Assembly (NCBI RefSeq): GCF_000974985.2
Contig: NZ_LAVA02000104.1
Coordinates: forward strand, 1 to 50,678
Source: Streptomyces mangrovisoli
GTDB taxonomy: Bacteria > Actinomycetota > Actinomycetes > Streptomycetales > Streptomycetaceae
Direction of reading: 5' to 3'
Length of the DNA: 50,678 nucleotides
Below are positions 1-8,705 of this stretch, piece by piece. The notes below the pieces were generated by a model. It had not been told where the DNA came from, ran no database searches, and saw nothing but the letters and a program-made list of their open reading frames with translations. The position numbers and the translations under genes were made by a program. The stretch's first letter is position 1; every line of letters begins with the position of its first letter.

Positions 1-12
1 ACGACCGATCAC

Positions 13-34
13 GCCATAAGAAACGACCTCTTAG
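13..34. repeat. Terminal 22-bp inverted repeat, left copy
   Basis: This 22-bp stretch (core CATAAGAAACGAC followed by TCTTAG) recurs as its reverse complement at 50645-50666 with one mismatch. The two copies diverge only towards the outside of the window. That is what the left and right ends of one IS family look like when the IS body lies beyond each window end. It is too short and too imperfect to show a terminal inverted repeat of a linear plasmid. Confidence 0.7.
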
Positions 35-220
35 TACTGCAACGGTGCTTGTTCTGATTGCTGGGCAGTTTTCAGGGACTGTGGCCCCGTCGTTTGTAGT
101 GACTGAGGCGGGCTTGGTGTTGGCGTCTGCGGCGCCATGTCGACCAATGCAGGATGTGCTCGACCGGGGTGGGACGGCGGTCGGTGAGCCGGGTGATCAG
201 TCGTCGGATCTCGGCAAGGC

Positions 221-343
221 TCAGGCGGATGAGCTGGGAGGATCCGTTTCTGCTTTGTCCGTGTCCAGTTGACGGGCCCGCAGCACTGTCAGGCAGGCAT
301 GGGCGGCCATGGCGAGAGTCATGTGGCGGTGCCAGCCGGGATA
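221..343 (-). pseudogene. IS701-family transposase, C-terminal part
   Basis: The minus-strand frame reads YPGWHRHMTLAMAAHACL and ends with PPSSSA and a stop at 221. This is the usual IS701 C-terminal tail (W-x-R-H-x-T-L-A-M-x-A-H-A). It belongs to the piece at 6783-7847, from which it is separated by about 6.4 kb of inserted elements. No residues are missing at the join once one copy of GCGGCGGA is removed. Confidence 0.85.
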
Positions 344-511
344 GCGGCGGAGATGGTGTCCCTCGTCGTGGTGTACGGGATCAGCGGCCGGGAGTGCGCG
401 GGCGTCTGCCCGGGGCGCACTTCCACGGGTGCGTGCCACTCCCTGAACAGGAGGCGGGCCATCGAGTAACTCTCCTTGGTGAACGCCCAGTTCAACCACG
501 AGGAGTACGCG

Positions 512-1281
512 ATGGCCCTGTCCCAGTCTGACCTGATACGGCTGCTGGAGTCACTACGCTCGACCGACGGAATCGAGCTCGTCCGCGCCGTCGCCGAGCG
601 CATGGTGCAGGAGCTGATCGAGGCCGAGGCGAGTGCCCACATCGGCGCGGAGTGGAACGAGCACACGCCGACGCGGACCAACGTCCGCAACGGGCACCGG
701 GAAAAGGTGCTGACCACGCTGGCCGGCGACCTGGACCTGGAGATCCCCAAGGTGCGCACCGGCAGCTTCTTCCCCAGCCTGCTGGAGCGACGGCGCCGCA
801 TCGACCAGGCCCTCTACGCGGTGATCATGGAGGCATACGTGCACGGCGTCTCCACCCGCAGCGTCGATGACCTGGTCAAAGCCCTCGGCGGGGACAGCGG
901 CATCTCGAAGTCGGAGGTCTCGCGGATCTGCGCGGCCCTCGACGAGCCGCTGGCCGCGTTCCGCACCCGCCCGCTGGACCACGTCCGCTTCCCCTACGTC
1001 TACCTGGACGCGACCTACTGCAAGGCGCGGGTGAACCACCAGATCGTCTCGCGGGCCGTCGTGGTCGCCACCGGCATCACCGAGGACGGCAACCGCGAGG
1101 TCCTGGGCCTGATGGTCGGTGACAGCGAGAGCGAGACGTTCTGGAAGGAGTTCCTGCGCTCGCTGCGAGAGCGCGGCCTGTCCGGGGTCCGCCTGGTCGT
1201 CACCGACCAGCACGCCGGACTGGTCGCCGCGGTCCGCAAGGTGATGCTCGGTGCGGCCTGGCAGCGGTGCAGGGTTCATTT
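512..1281 (+). pseudogene. IS256-family transposase, N-terminal part
   Basis: Starts at ATG 512 (MALSQSDLIRLLES). It shows family hallmarks: TRTNVRNGHREK, DLDLEIPKVRTGSFFPS, then YLDATYCKARV with the first catalytic Asp and VVTDQHAGL with the second. The frame runs into the ISAzo13 end after CRVH. The frame continues for 32 bp at 3442-3473 (FLRNVFSVIDR) and then at 6317-6753. The summed pieces make 413 codons including the stop, exactly in frame, so the host gene carried no other damage. It is non-functional as it stands. Confidence 0.9.
1278..1281. repeat. 4-bp target duplication of the ISAzo13 element
   Basis: ATTT at 1278-1281 is repeated at 3438-3441, immediately outside the 15-bp perfect inverted repeats of the inserted element. 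One copy restores the IS256 transposase codons for V-H-F-L-R-N. Confidence 0.8.
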
Positions 1282-3437
1282 GGAGCTGTACGGAATCAAG
1301 GTGTGGCTTTCGGCGATGTAGATCGTTGATCTGGCATGGGGATCAAGGAGGGGGTACGGCACCAACTTGCCGTGCGTTTCGACGTGTTGTTGCCGCACTT
1401 GAACGAGCGGCAGCGGCGGCTGATGCTGGCAACGGAGGCAGGCCTGCTCGGCCATGGCGGCGTCCGCGCCGTCGCGCGGGTTGCCGGAGCGAGCGAGACC
1501 ACCGTCCGCAGGGGCCTGCTCGAGCTGGAAGCGGATTGTGCGCCTCTGGGCGGGGGACGTGTCCGCAGACGGGGAGGTGGCCGCAAGCGCCTGACGGAGC
1601 GTGATCCGCGCCTGCTGTCCGCGCTCATGGCCCTGGTCGAGCCGGATGAACGAGGTGATCCCATGTCGCCGCTGCGCTGGACCACGAAGTCGCTGCGCAA
1701 GCTGGCCGCCGAGCTGACCCGCCAAGGCCACCCCGTCTCTCCGGGCTCCGTGGGCAAGCTCCTGAGGGCGAGCGGATTCAGCCTGCAAGGGACCGCCAAG
1801 ACTCTGGAAGGCAAGCAACACCCGGACCGAGACGCCCAGTTCCACTACATCAACGAGCACGTCAAAGGATTCCAGGCGGCTGGCGAACCGGTGATCAGCG
1901 TCGACTCGAAGAAGAAGGAGATGCTTGGCCGGCTGCCGAACGCCGGGCGAGAGTGGCGGCCCAAAGGCGAGCCGGCCGAGGTTGAGGACCACAGCTTCTT
2001 CACTGGCCCCAAGGGCGAGACCGCCATCCCCTACGGCGTCTACGACCTGACAGCCGATGCCGGCTGGGTGAGCGTCGGCGTCGATCACGATACCTCCGCC
2101 TTCGCGGTGGCCACGATCCGCCGCTGGTGGCAGGCACGCGGCCGACTCGACTATCCGGCCGCGACGCGACTGCTGGTCACCGCCGACGCGGGCGGCTCGA
2201 ACAGCTACCGCTACCGGGCTTGGAAAGCGGAACTCGCCGCCCTGGCCGCCGAGACGGGTCTGGCCATCACGGTCTGCCACTTTCCTCCGGGGACATCGAA
2301 GTGGAACAAGATCGAGCACCGGTTGTTCTCCCAGATCACGATGAACTGGCGAGGCAGGCCGCTGACCAGCCACGAAGTCGTCGTCAACACGATCGCATCG
2401 ACCACCACCCGCGCCGGCTTGCGTGTTCACGCCGAGCTGGACCCAGGCGCCTATCCGCTCGGCGTGGCAATCAGCAAGGCACGGATGCAGGCCCTGCCCA
2501 TCGACCCGCACCTCGTGCGCGGCACCTGGAACTACACCCTGCGCCCGGCACCAACCGACCAGGCAGCCGCACCAGCCGCTTCCGGGACCACGTCACGGGC
2601 CGCGGTGCTGGAAATGCTGGACGACCCGCGTCTGACCGGCATGACCGGCGGTGATCTCGACGCCATGGCCGAGAAGCTGGCCACAGCCCAGCGGGCCCAG
2701 TGGGAACAGCAACGATACGAAGCGCGCGGTGGACCACGCCGCCAGCGCCCCGCAATACACGGCAAGAAGCCCCTGCTCAACGGGCGCGACCGCATCCTCG
2801 TCACCCTTCTTTACCTGCGGCGCGTCTGCTCGCAGCGCGTCCTGCGCGAGATGCTGGAGATCAACGACCGCACCATGAGCCAAGTCGTCACTGACACCCG
2901 CCTGCTGCTGCGAGAGCACAAGGTCAGCATCGAGCCGACCGCCCTGCTCTTCAGCACCCCCGACGAGCTACTGGCCTTCCTGCGCACCGGACAGCTGGCA
3001 TCCCGCAGCCGCGAACCGCTGCCCGAGATCTTGTCCGACCCTGCCTTGACCGGCATGAGCCGCACGGATCTCGCCGTGCTCGTTGACCGCCTCGCGCTGC
3101 GACAGGCCGCCCGAGTGGAACGGCGCCGCCACCAACAACGAGGCGGCCCTCGCCAGCCGGGCACCCGCGGCGGTGTCTTCCCCCAGAAGATCGGCGACGC
3201 GGAGCGTGTGCTGGCCGCCGTGCTCTTCCACCGCCGGGTCTGCACAGGCGAGGTCTTGGCCGAAATGTTCCAGGTGAGCCGCCGCACCATCGGCAACGCA
3301 CTTCTCGACGTGCGCCCACTCCTGGAGGAAGACGGACTCCACCTCAAACCAGCCCCAAGGAAGTACCGAACTGTCGGCGCCCTCATGGCTGCCGTTCCCC
3401 AACAGGAGGATCCACCAAGTTAATTCCGTACAGCTCC
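1282..3437 (+). mobile_element. ISAzo13-family insertion sequence
   Basis: Perfect 15-bp terminal inverted repeats (GGAGCTGTACGGAAT) lie at 1282-1296 and 3423-3437, with a 4-bp ATTT duplication outside. The 2,156-bp element carries one plus-strand gene that fills nearly all of it; its stop codon overlaps the right repeat. It sits inside the IS256 transposase gene, only 36 bp from the IS21 element that follows. Confidence 0.85.
1336..3423 (+). CDS. ISAzo13-family transposase with duplicated C-terminal module
   Basis: A DDE-type transposase of 695 aa. The first ~400 residues match the ISAzo13 pattern: an N-terminal helical region (HLNERQRRLMLATEA), an HTH, VISVDSKKKEMLG (first Asp), LLVTADAGGSNSYR (second Asp) and FPPGTSKWNKIEHRLFS (Glu). 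The remaining ~290 residues hold two copies of one unit: L-x-D-P-x-L-T-G-M, then a helix, then RGGPR, then a helix-turn-helix (RRVCSQRVLREMLEINDRT and HRRVCTGEVLAEMFQVSRRT). The extension looks like extra DNA-binding capacity. The ATG at 1336 follows the left end by 54 bp. The gene is uninterrupted, so this element may still be active. Confidence 0.85.
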   Translation: MGIKEGVRHQLAVRFDVLLPHLNERQRRLMLATEAGLLGHGGVRAVARVAGASETTVRRGLLELEADCAPLGGGRVRRRGGGRKRLTERDPRLLSALMALVEPDERGDPMSPLRWTTKSLRKLAAELTRQGHPVSPGSVGKLLRASGFSLQGTAKTLEGKQHPDRDAQFHYINEHVKGFQAAGEPVISVDSKKKEMLGRLPNAGREWRPKGEPAEVEDHSFFTGPKGETAIPYGVYDLTADAGWVSVGVDHDTSAFAVATIRRWWQARGRLDYPAATRLLVTADAGGSNSYRYRAWKAELAALAAETGLAITVCHFPPGTSKWNKIEHRLFSQITMNWRGRPLTSHEVVVNTIASTTTRAGLRVHAELDPGAYPLGVAISKARMQALPIDPHLVRGTWNYTLRPAPTDQAAAPAASGTTSRAAVLEMLDDPRLTGMTGGDLDAMAEKLATAQRAQWEQQRYEARGGPRRQRPAIHGKKPLLNGRDRILVTLLYLRRVCSQRVLREMLEINDRTMSQVVTDTRLLLREHKVSIEPTALLFSTPDELLAFLRTGQLASRSREPLPEILSDPALTGMSRTDLAVLVDRLALRQAARVERRRHQQRGGPRQPGTRGGVFPQKIGDAERVLAAVLFHRRVCTGEVLAEMFQVSRRTIGNALLDVRPLLEEDGLHLKPAPRKYRTVGALMAAVPQQEDPPS

Positions 3438-3441
3438 ATTT

Positions 3442-3473
3442 CCTGCGCAACGTCTTCAGCGTGATCGACCGGG
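3442..3473 (+). pseudogene. IS256 transposase middle fragment between two insertions
   Basis: Thirty-two bases of IS256 transposase coding sequence (FLRNVFSVIDR) survive between the right end of the ISAzo13 element and the left end of the IS21 element. They are in frame with the pieces on either side once one copy of each target duplication is counted. Confidence 0.85.
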
Positions 3474-3598
3474 TGTCGGCGTACAAGTGAACGTCCCCAC
3501 CCGCGTACGGATGAAAAGGGACAGATGTTGATGCGGTGAGACCTGCTGCTCGGCACTCTTCTGCCTGGTCGGCGAGAGGTGGCGGAAGGCGGTCGGCA

Positions 3599-5017
3599 GT
3601 GGTCTTGGATCCGCGTCGTTGGTTGGAACTTCGACGTTTTCGAAGCCTGTTGGAATCTGGGGCGATCAGCCTGTCGGAGGTCGCGAGGGAGACCGGGCTG
3701 GACCGCAAGACGGTCCGCAAGTATCTGTCAGCGCCGGGGCCGGCGACCCCGCCGCGCCGGTCGCCGAACGGGCGGTCGAAGGCGAGGGTGATCGACGAGT
3801 ACGCGCCGCTGGTCGACTCGATGCTGCGGGCGGAGATCCTGATGAAGGCCGCGGTGATCCACGGGCGGCTGGTGGCGGAGTACGGGTTCACCGGCAACTA
3901 CCAGCGCGTCAAGCTCTACGTTCAGGAAGCCCGCCCGAGGGTCGCCGAGGAACTTGGCATCACGCCGAAGGAACTCGCGGGCATGCACCGCCGGTTCGAG
4001 GTGATCCCGGGTGCTCAGGCCCAGGTCGACTGGGGCGACGAGGGCAAGATCCTCGCCCACATGGGCATTGCGAAGGTCTACTCGTTCCATATGACGCTGT
4101 CGTACTCGCGCGACCCGTTCTGCTGCTTCACCACCAGCCAGGACCTCCAGACGTTCTTCGAGTGCCATCGTCGCGCGTTCACCCACTTCGGCGGCGTCCC
4201 GATGACGATTGTCTACGACCGGACGAAGACCGTCGTCCGCCGGCACGTCGCCCCGGGCGATGCGGTCCCGCTGCATCCGGAAGCGGTTGGCTTCGCCGGC
4301 CACTATGACTTCGACATCGACGTCCTGGCCGCCTACCGGCCCACCGGCAAAGGTCGTGTCGAACGGCAGGTCCTCATCGTCCGCGACCACGTCCTGTCCG
4401 GCCGATCCTTCTCCTCCGTCGAGGAGATGGACGCCGCCTTCACCACCTGGGTCCCGCACCGGCGGGCCCAGGCCCACAGGACCCATCAGCAGATCATCGG
4501 AGAGCGGGCGGCCCGTGATCACGTGGCCCTCAAGCCTCTGCCGTCGATCCCGTATCTGGTGGCCGAGCGGCACCTGCGGCCAGTCGGCAAGGACTGCCTG
4601 GTCGCCTTCGCCGGCAACCTCTACTCGGTGCCCGCCCGCAAGGTCCGTCCCCGGCAGTTGGTGGAGATCCGGGCCACGAAGTCGCAGATCATGCTCCACT
4701 CCACTGTCACCGGCACCGACGGCGAGACGCTGCTGGCCACGCATCCCCGGGCGATCGGCCGCGGGGTCCGAGTCGTCGAAGAGTCCCACTGGGATGGTCT
4801 GCCCACGGGCAAGGGACGCCGGACCACCACCGGCGATGTCCTGCCACAGCCCCGTCGTGAGCGCCCTCGGGGCGAGGAGGCAGGGCCTCTGCAGGCCCTG
4901 CTGAACAGGGCCGCGGCCACCCGCGTCGAGGTCGGCCGCCGTCCGCTGTCGGTCTATGACGAGCTGACCGGCACCCGCCCCTTCACCACCCACCCGAGCA
5001 CGAGGGAAACGTCTTGA
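3599..5017 (+). CDS. istA: IS21-family transposase IstA
   Basis: Integrase-core transposase that acts with IstB. The N-terminal HTH is at about residues 20-40 (ISLSEVARETGLDRKTVRKYL). The retroviral-type DDE core shows AQVDWGDEG (Asp), IVYDRTKTVV (Asp) and GKGRVERQV (Glu). The chosen start is GTG 3599 (VVLDPRRWLELRRF); the open frame extends further upstream, but those residues look non-coding. The stop overlaps the istB start by four bases, implying translational coupling. The frame is intact and of normal length (about 472 aa). Confidence 0.85.
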   Translation: MVLDPRRWLELRRFRSLLESGAISLSEVARETGLDRKTVRKYLSAPGPATPPRRSPNGRSKARVIDEYAPLVDSMLRAEILMKAAVIHGRLVAEYGFTGNYQRVKLYVQEARPRVAEELGITPKELAGMHRRFEVIPGAQAQVDWGDEGKILAHMGIAKVYSFHMTLSYSRDPFCCFTTSQDLQTFFECHRRAFTHFGGVPMTIVYDRTKTVVRRHVAPGDAVPLHPEAVGFAGHYDFDIDVLAAYRPTGKGRVERQVLIVRDHVLSGRSFSSVEEMDAAFTTWVPHRRAQAHRTHQQIIGERAARDHVALKPLPSIPYLVAERHLRPVGKDCLVAFAGNLYSVPARKVRPRQLVEIRATKSQIMLHSTVTGTDGETLLATHPRAIGRGVRVVEESHWDGLPTGKGRRTTTGDVLPQPRRERPRGEEAGPLQALLNRAAATRVEVGRRPLSVYDELTGTRPFTTHPSTRETS

Positions 5018-5784
5018 GCGAGCTGGTCTCCACCCGCATCCGCAACACGGCCGGCAAGCTCGGCCTGCCCCACCTGGCCGAGACGATCAACGAGTACACC
5101 CGTCGGGCCGACGAGGGGAAGATGGGCTACCTCGACTTCCTCGACCTGGTCCTATCCGAGGAACTCGCCGTCCGTGACGACCGCCGCTTCCGCCAGGGCC
5201 TGCGGCTGTCCCGGCTGCCGCACCACAAGACGCTCGATGAGTACGACTTCTCTTTCCAGCCGGACCTCGACCCGCGCAAGGTCAAGGACCTCGCCACCCT
5301 CTCGTTCGTCGACGGCAAGTCAAACGCCGCCTTGCTCGGGCCGCCCGGAGTCGGCAAGACGCACATCGCCGTCGCTCTGGCGGTCGCGGCCTGTCGGGCC
5401 GGCTACTCGATCTACTTCACCAGCCTCGACGACATGGTCCGCAACCTCAAAGCCGCCGAGGCCGCCGGTCGCCTGACGAATAAGCTCGGCACCTACCTGC
5501 GGCCCAGCGTTCTCGTGGTCGACGAGGTCGGCTACCAGCCCCTCGAACGGGCCGAGGCGAACCTGGTCTTCCAGGTCATCTCCAAACGCTACGAGAAGGG
5601 CTCGATCATCCTGACCTCGAACAAGACCTTCAGCGAATGGGGCCAGGTCTTCGGCGACGAGGTCCTCGCCACCGCCATCCTCGACCGCCTCCTCCACCAC
5701 TGCGAGGTGATCTCCGTCAACGGCCCCAGCTACCGGCTCAAGAACCGCCTCAAGGCCATCGAGCGGGACAACGACGTGGCCTGA
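5014..5784 (+). CDS. istB: IS21-family helper ATPase IstB
   Basis: AAA+ ATPase that assembles on DNA and guides IstA to its target. Walker A is LLGPPGVGKTH, Walker B VLVVDEVGY, followed by a sensor region IILTSNKTFSEWGQVF, the standard IstB order. It begins with a TTG that overlaps the istA stop. About 256 aa, the family length. No frameshift seen. Confidence 0.9.
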   Translation: MSELVSTRIRNTAGKLGLPHLAETINEYTRRADEGKMGYLDFLDLVLSEELAVRDDRRFRQGLRLSRLPHHKTLDEYDFSFQPDLDPRKVKDLATLSFVDGKSNAALLGPPGVGKTHIAVALAVAACRAGYSIYFTSLDDMVRNLKAAEAAGRLTNKLGTYLRPSVLVVDEVGYQPLERAEANLVFQVISKRYEKGSIILTSNKTFSEWGQVFGDEVLATAILDRLLHHCEVISVNGPSYRLKNRLKAIERDNDVA

Positions 5785-5818
5785 CCACCCACGTCGCTTC
5801 CTGCGACCGAGCGTTTGA

Positions 5819-6193
5819 TCAGTTGTTGATCACCCGCTGAAAGATCTCGGAGAACTCACCGTTCTCGATCAGCCCGGCGATCACGGCGGTCATGTTGTCG
5901 ACGCCGGGATCCCTGACGATCAGGCCGTCAGAGACCCAGAAGTACCGGCCTCCGAGGGCCTCGTCGGTCCCTGCCCAGAGTTTCATCAGGCGCTCGACTT
6001 CCACGACGGTGAACACGGTCGCGGTCCAACGAGATCCATCCTTCAGAGTCACGAAGACATCGACGTTGCAGACCTCGTCCAAGTCCTCGCCGTCACTGGG
6101 CAGGAACGACGCCTCGAAGTCCTCCATGCAGACCCGATACCAGGGCTCGTCCCACCCTCGCTCGATCGGTTCAGATGATGTGCTGCGGCTCAT
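5819..6193 (-). CDS. Unrecognised passenger protein in an IS21 element
   Basis: A 124-aa acidic soluble protein, ATG start at 6193, convergent with istB and ending 34 bp from its stop. I do not recognise the family. The central pattern VDVFVTLKDGSRWTATVFTVVEVERLMKLW, read here as separate strand and helix blocks, then GGRYFWVSDGLIV and a C-terminal helix, suggests a small alpha/beta fold. There is no signal peptide and no membrane segment. The size, acidity and fold pattern recall immunity proteins of polymorphic toxin systems; that is a guess from appearance only. It lies wholly inside the IS ends, so it moves with the element. The second IS21 element in this window also carries one small gene next to istB. 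Confidence 0.65.
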   Translation of the reverse strand: MSRSTSSEPIERGWDEPWYRVCMEDFEASFLPSDGEDLDEVCNVDVFVTLKDGSRWTATVFTVVEVERLMKLWAGTDEALGGRYFWVSDGLIVRDPGVDNMTAVIAGLIENGEFSEIFQRVINN

Positions 6194-6316
6194 CGCGCGA
6201 GTGTCCCTGCTCGGGACAGCGATCTCAACCGAGATCCGCTGTCGCTGCCCGCGACCAGATCTGGGGACGTTGATCCGTACTCAACTGGGGAGAAAAGCCC
6301 GTACGCCGACACCGGG

Positions 6317-6753
6317 ACTCCGGCGAGATGGTCGCCGCGACGATCCGCACGGTCTTCACCCAGCCCACCGCCGGCCTCGTGCGCGCTCAGCTGGACACCG
6401 TCGCCGACATGCTCGGCACCCAGTTCCCCAAGGTCAAAGCGATGCTGTCGGAGGCGAAGGAGGATCTGACCGCGTTCGCGGACTTCCCGCCCAGGCACTG
6501 GAAGAAGATCCAGTCCACGAACCCGCTGGAACGGGTGAACCGGGAGATCAAGCGCAGGATCGACGTCGTCCAGGTCTTCCCCAACGACGACGCGCTGATC
6601 CGGCTGGTCACCGCCGTGCTCTTCGAGATGCACGACGAATGGATCGCCTTCCCCCGCCGCTACCTCCCCGAAGGCAGCATGGGCGAGATCTACCGCGAAC
6701 TCCCCGAAAGCGCCCCGGCGCTACCCAATACTCCGAACACGCCCACCAGTTGA
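6317..6753 (+). pseudogene. IS256-family transposase, C-terminal part
   Basis: Resumes after the IS21 insertion with DSGEMVAATIRTVFTQP and contains the diagnostic IS256 C-terminal signature STNPLERVNREIKRR, including the catalytic Glu, followed by RLVTAVLFEMHDEW. The stop is at 6751-6753, just inside the right inverted repeat. It is in frame with the 3442-3473 fragment. Confidence 0.85.
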
Positions 6754-6782
6754 TCCCCAACACCACGACAAGGGACACGACC

Positions 6783-7847
6783 GCGGCGGACTTGGTAGTC
6801 GTCCAGTCCGCACTCCTGCTTCGCGGTCTGGAAGCACTCCTCGACCGCCCATCGGCTGCCCGCGATGCGGATCAACTCGTCCAGCGTGGTGTCGGCGGGA
6901 CAGTAGGCGATGTAGTAGGAGATCTCCTCGGGCCTGCTCACGCTGCGACGGGCGATCACCCAGTGCCGGCGGTCCTCGCGATGCCAGGGCCTCACCTCAA
7001 CGCGGGCCCAGTCATAGATCCGCCGGCCGTGGGCTCCGTCACCGCAGGAACGGCGTTTCCACTTCTGCCGGGGCAGAGCGGGGAACAGATCATGGACGGG
7101 GTGGTCGATCGACCAGCGGGTGACCACGGTGTCGTGCCGAGTGGTGGCCATGACATGGAAGACATCGGCCTGCTCCAGCTCGAACCGCCAGCCCTTGCTG
7201 AAGCCGTAAGCAGCGTCCGCCGTCACCCAGCCGAACGGGATACGGTCGGCGATGGCCTTGCGGACCATCGCCTTGGCCATCGCCACCTTCGTCTCGAAGG
7301 CGACACCGTCGTCGATGCCCGCCCGTCGGCATCGCTCACGGTCATCCGTCCACGACGTGGGCAGATACAACCGCCGGTCGATCAGTGTGCGTCCGCGGCC
7401 CGTCGCGTAGGCGAGGAAGACACCGATCTGGGAGTTCTCGGTGCGTCCCGCGGTGCCGGAGTACTGCCGCTGGACCCCGGCCGAACGGACACCCTTCTTC
7501 AGGAAGCCGGTGTCATCGACGATGAGCACGGCATCCCCGTCACCGAGGTGTTCCACGACGTAGTCACGTACGTCGTCCAGGACCTCGTCGGCGTCCCACT
7601 CGATCCGGTTCAGCAGCCGGTGCATGCGATCGGGACCGCCATGACCGGCCTCCTCCGCCAGTGTCCAGCCGTTCTTCCGCTCCAGCGGCGCGACCAGCCC
7701 GCGCATATAGGCCAGCGCCGACTGACGCGGCTCCTCCCGGCTGAACCGGTGCACGAACCGCTCATGCACCGCTTCGAGCTCACCCGCCCACAACCTGACA
7801 TCAGCAAGGTCCCCACCCATAACCAGACCAACGACCCAGCTGGCCAC
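6783..7847 (-). pseudogene. IS701-family transposase, N-terminal part (interrupted)
   Basis: DDE transposase of the IS701 type. The visible frame starts at a GTG and contains the conserved blocks VLIVDDTGFLKKG (first catalytic Asp region), WVTADAAYG (second Asp) and AGSRWAVEECFQTAK (Glu region). Reading is interrupted after DDYQVRR by the IS256 insertion. The frame resumes at 343 on the minus strand. Joining the two pieces across one copy of the 8-bp duplication gives 396 codons including the stop with no frameshift, so the gene was intact when it was hit. It is presumably inactive now. An internal ATG about nine codons in is an alternative start. Confidence 0.85.
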
Positions 7848-7886
7848 CAGTCACGGCAAGCACCGTTGCAGTACTAAGCGCTGTCC

Positions 7887-8705
7887 TGATCTACGGCATG
7901 CTGGTTGACCAGCGTCGTTTCCCGGTCACCCGGCGAGGGTGAGGTTGTGGAGGCGGGCGATGCCGAGCATGGCGTGGTGGGCACCGTCGCCTTTCAGGCG
8001 GCAGTCGCGGAGGATCTTCCAGGTCTTCATCCGAGCGAAGGCGTGCTCGACCCGGACGCGGACCTTGCGGTGCGAACGGTTGTGTTCCTCTTTCCAGAGC
8101 GGGAGCTCGTCCTGCCTGCGTTTGCGGCGGTGCAGGATGAGCAGGCGGGTGCCCCGGTAGCCACCGTCAGCGATGACCGTGGTGCGGCCGACGGTGCCCT
8201 TCGCGCCGGACAGCTCCCACGCCTTGCGGTCGTTGCGGTTGCCGGGCAGTGGTCGGCCGACGGTCACGACGAGCCGGGTGTCGGCGTCGGTGACGACCTG
8301 GTGATTGGTGGAGTACCGGTCGTTCTTTGACTGCTCGGCGACCTGGTGGTCGCAGGTGGGGACCAGGGTGCCGTCCATGATCAGGACGGTGTCCTTGCGG
8401 AATCGCTTGCGTTGCTGGAGGGCGAGCGCGGGGCCGAGGTGGTCGATGATGCGGTCGGCTGCAGACTTGGACACCCTGAACAGCGGCGCCAGTTGGTGCA
8501 GGGTCAGGTTGGTCCGCCAGTACGCGGCAACCAGCAGCACCCGGTCCTCCAGCGGAAGGCTCCACGGCCGGCCCCTGCACACCGGATCTGCGCCCTCGCG
8601 CCGCAGCGCGGTGGTGAGCTTGCCAAACTGCCGTGGGCTCAGTCCGCAACGGGGTTATCCAGGACGGCTCCGACGCCGTGATCACACCGGTCGTTCCGTG
8701 ATCAT
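7887..8705 (-). mobile_element. IS5-family element, approximate limits
   Basis: A compact IS5-type transposase gene fills this interval. Weakly similar inverted ends can be aligned (TGATC then ACGG then A near 7888 and near 8703), but I could not define exact ends or a target duplication. The right side would overlap the stop codon of the 8702-9130 gene, so the insertion may have replaced that gene's last codons. Confidence 0.45.
7926..8685 (-). pseudogene. IS5-family transposase with N-terminal frameshift
   Basis: The main frame shows an IS5/DDE_4-type transposase: a helical N-terminal region (LTLHQLAPLFRVSKSAADRII), DGTLVPTCDH (first Asp), VIADGGYRGT (second Asp), VRVEHAFARMKTWKILR (Glu). 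Family members usually begin with VITASEPSWI, which is present from GTG 8685 but in a different frame. The frame switches between about 8640 and 8650, with a TAA in the downstream frame there. So the gene carries a one-base indel near codon 13. Internal initiation could still give a protein lacking the first 30 or so residues. Confidence 0.75.

Larger units (their letters stand above)
3474..6311 (+). mobile_element. IS21-family element with a passenger gene
   Basis: The ends begin TGTCGGCGTAC at 3474 and end with its complement at 6311. Further shared subterminal blocks (GTACGGAT, ACGTCCCCA) are present, as usual for IS21. A 5-bp duplication CCGGG lies at 3469-3473 and 6312-6316. The 2,838-bp element carries istA and istB on the plus strand. 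An unrelated reading frame lies on the opposite strand between istB and the right end. IS21 elements usually hold only istA and istB, so the extra gene is notable. Confidence 0.85.
352..6782 (+). mobile_element. IS256-family (Mutator-type) element with two internal insertions
   Basis: Imperfect inverted repeats lie at both ends (left core GTGTCCCT followed by GTCGTGGTGT; right the reverse complement, with one base differing in between). An 8-bp target duplication GCGGCGGA is present at 344-351 and 6783-6790, the duplication size usual for this family. The element carries one plus-strand transposase gene broken into three pieces by the ISAzo13 and IS21 elements. Without them it would be about 1.4 kb. 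It inserted into the C-terminal coding part of the IS701 transposase. Confidence 0.85.
30..7878 (-). mobile_element. IS701-like insertion sequence, split by nested elements
   Basis: Perfect 22-bp inverted repeats lie at 30-51 and 7857-7878 (core GTACTGCAACGGTGC). Between them a minus-strand transposase is cut in two by the IS256-family element at 352-6782. About 1.4 kb of IS701-type sequence remains once the inserted DNA is removed. I could not find matching target duplications outside the two repeats, so one or both flanks may have been rearranged. The left end abuts the inverted repeat shared with the window's right edge. Confidence 0.8.

Noticed and set aside
30..7878. Target duplication for the outer IS701 element
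   Set aside because: Neither 4-bp (TTAG versus CTAA) nor longer flanks match as direct repeats, so I do not claim one.
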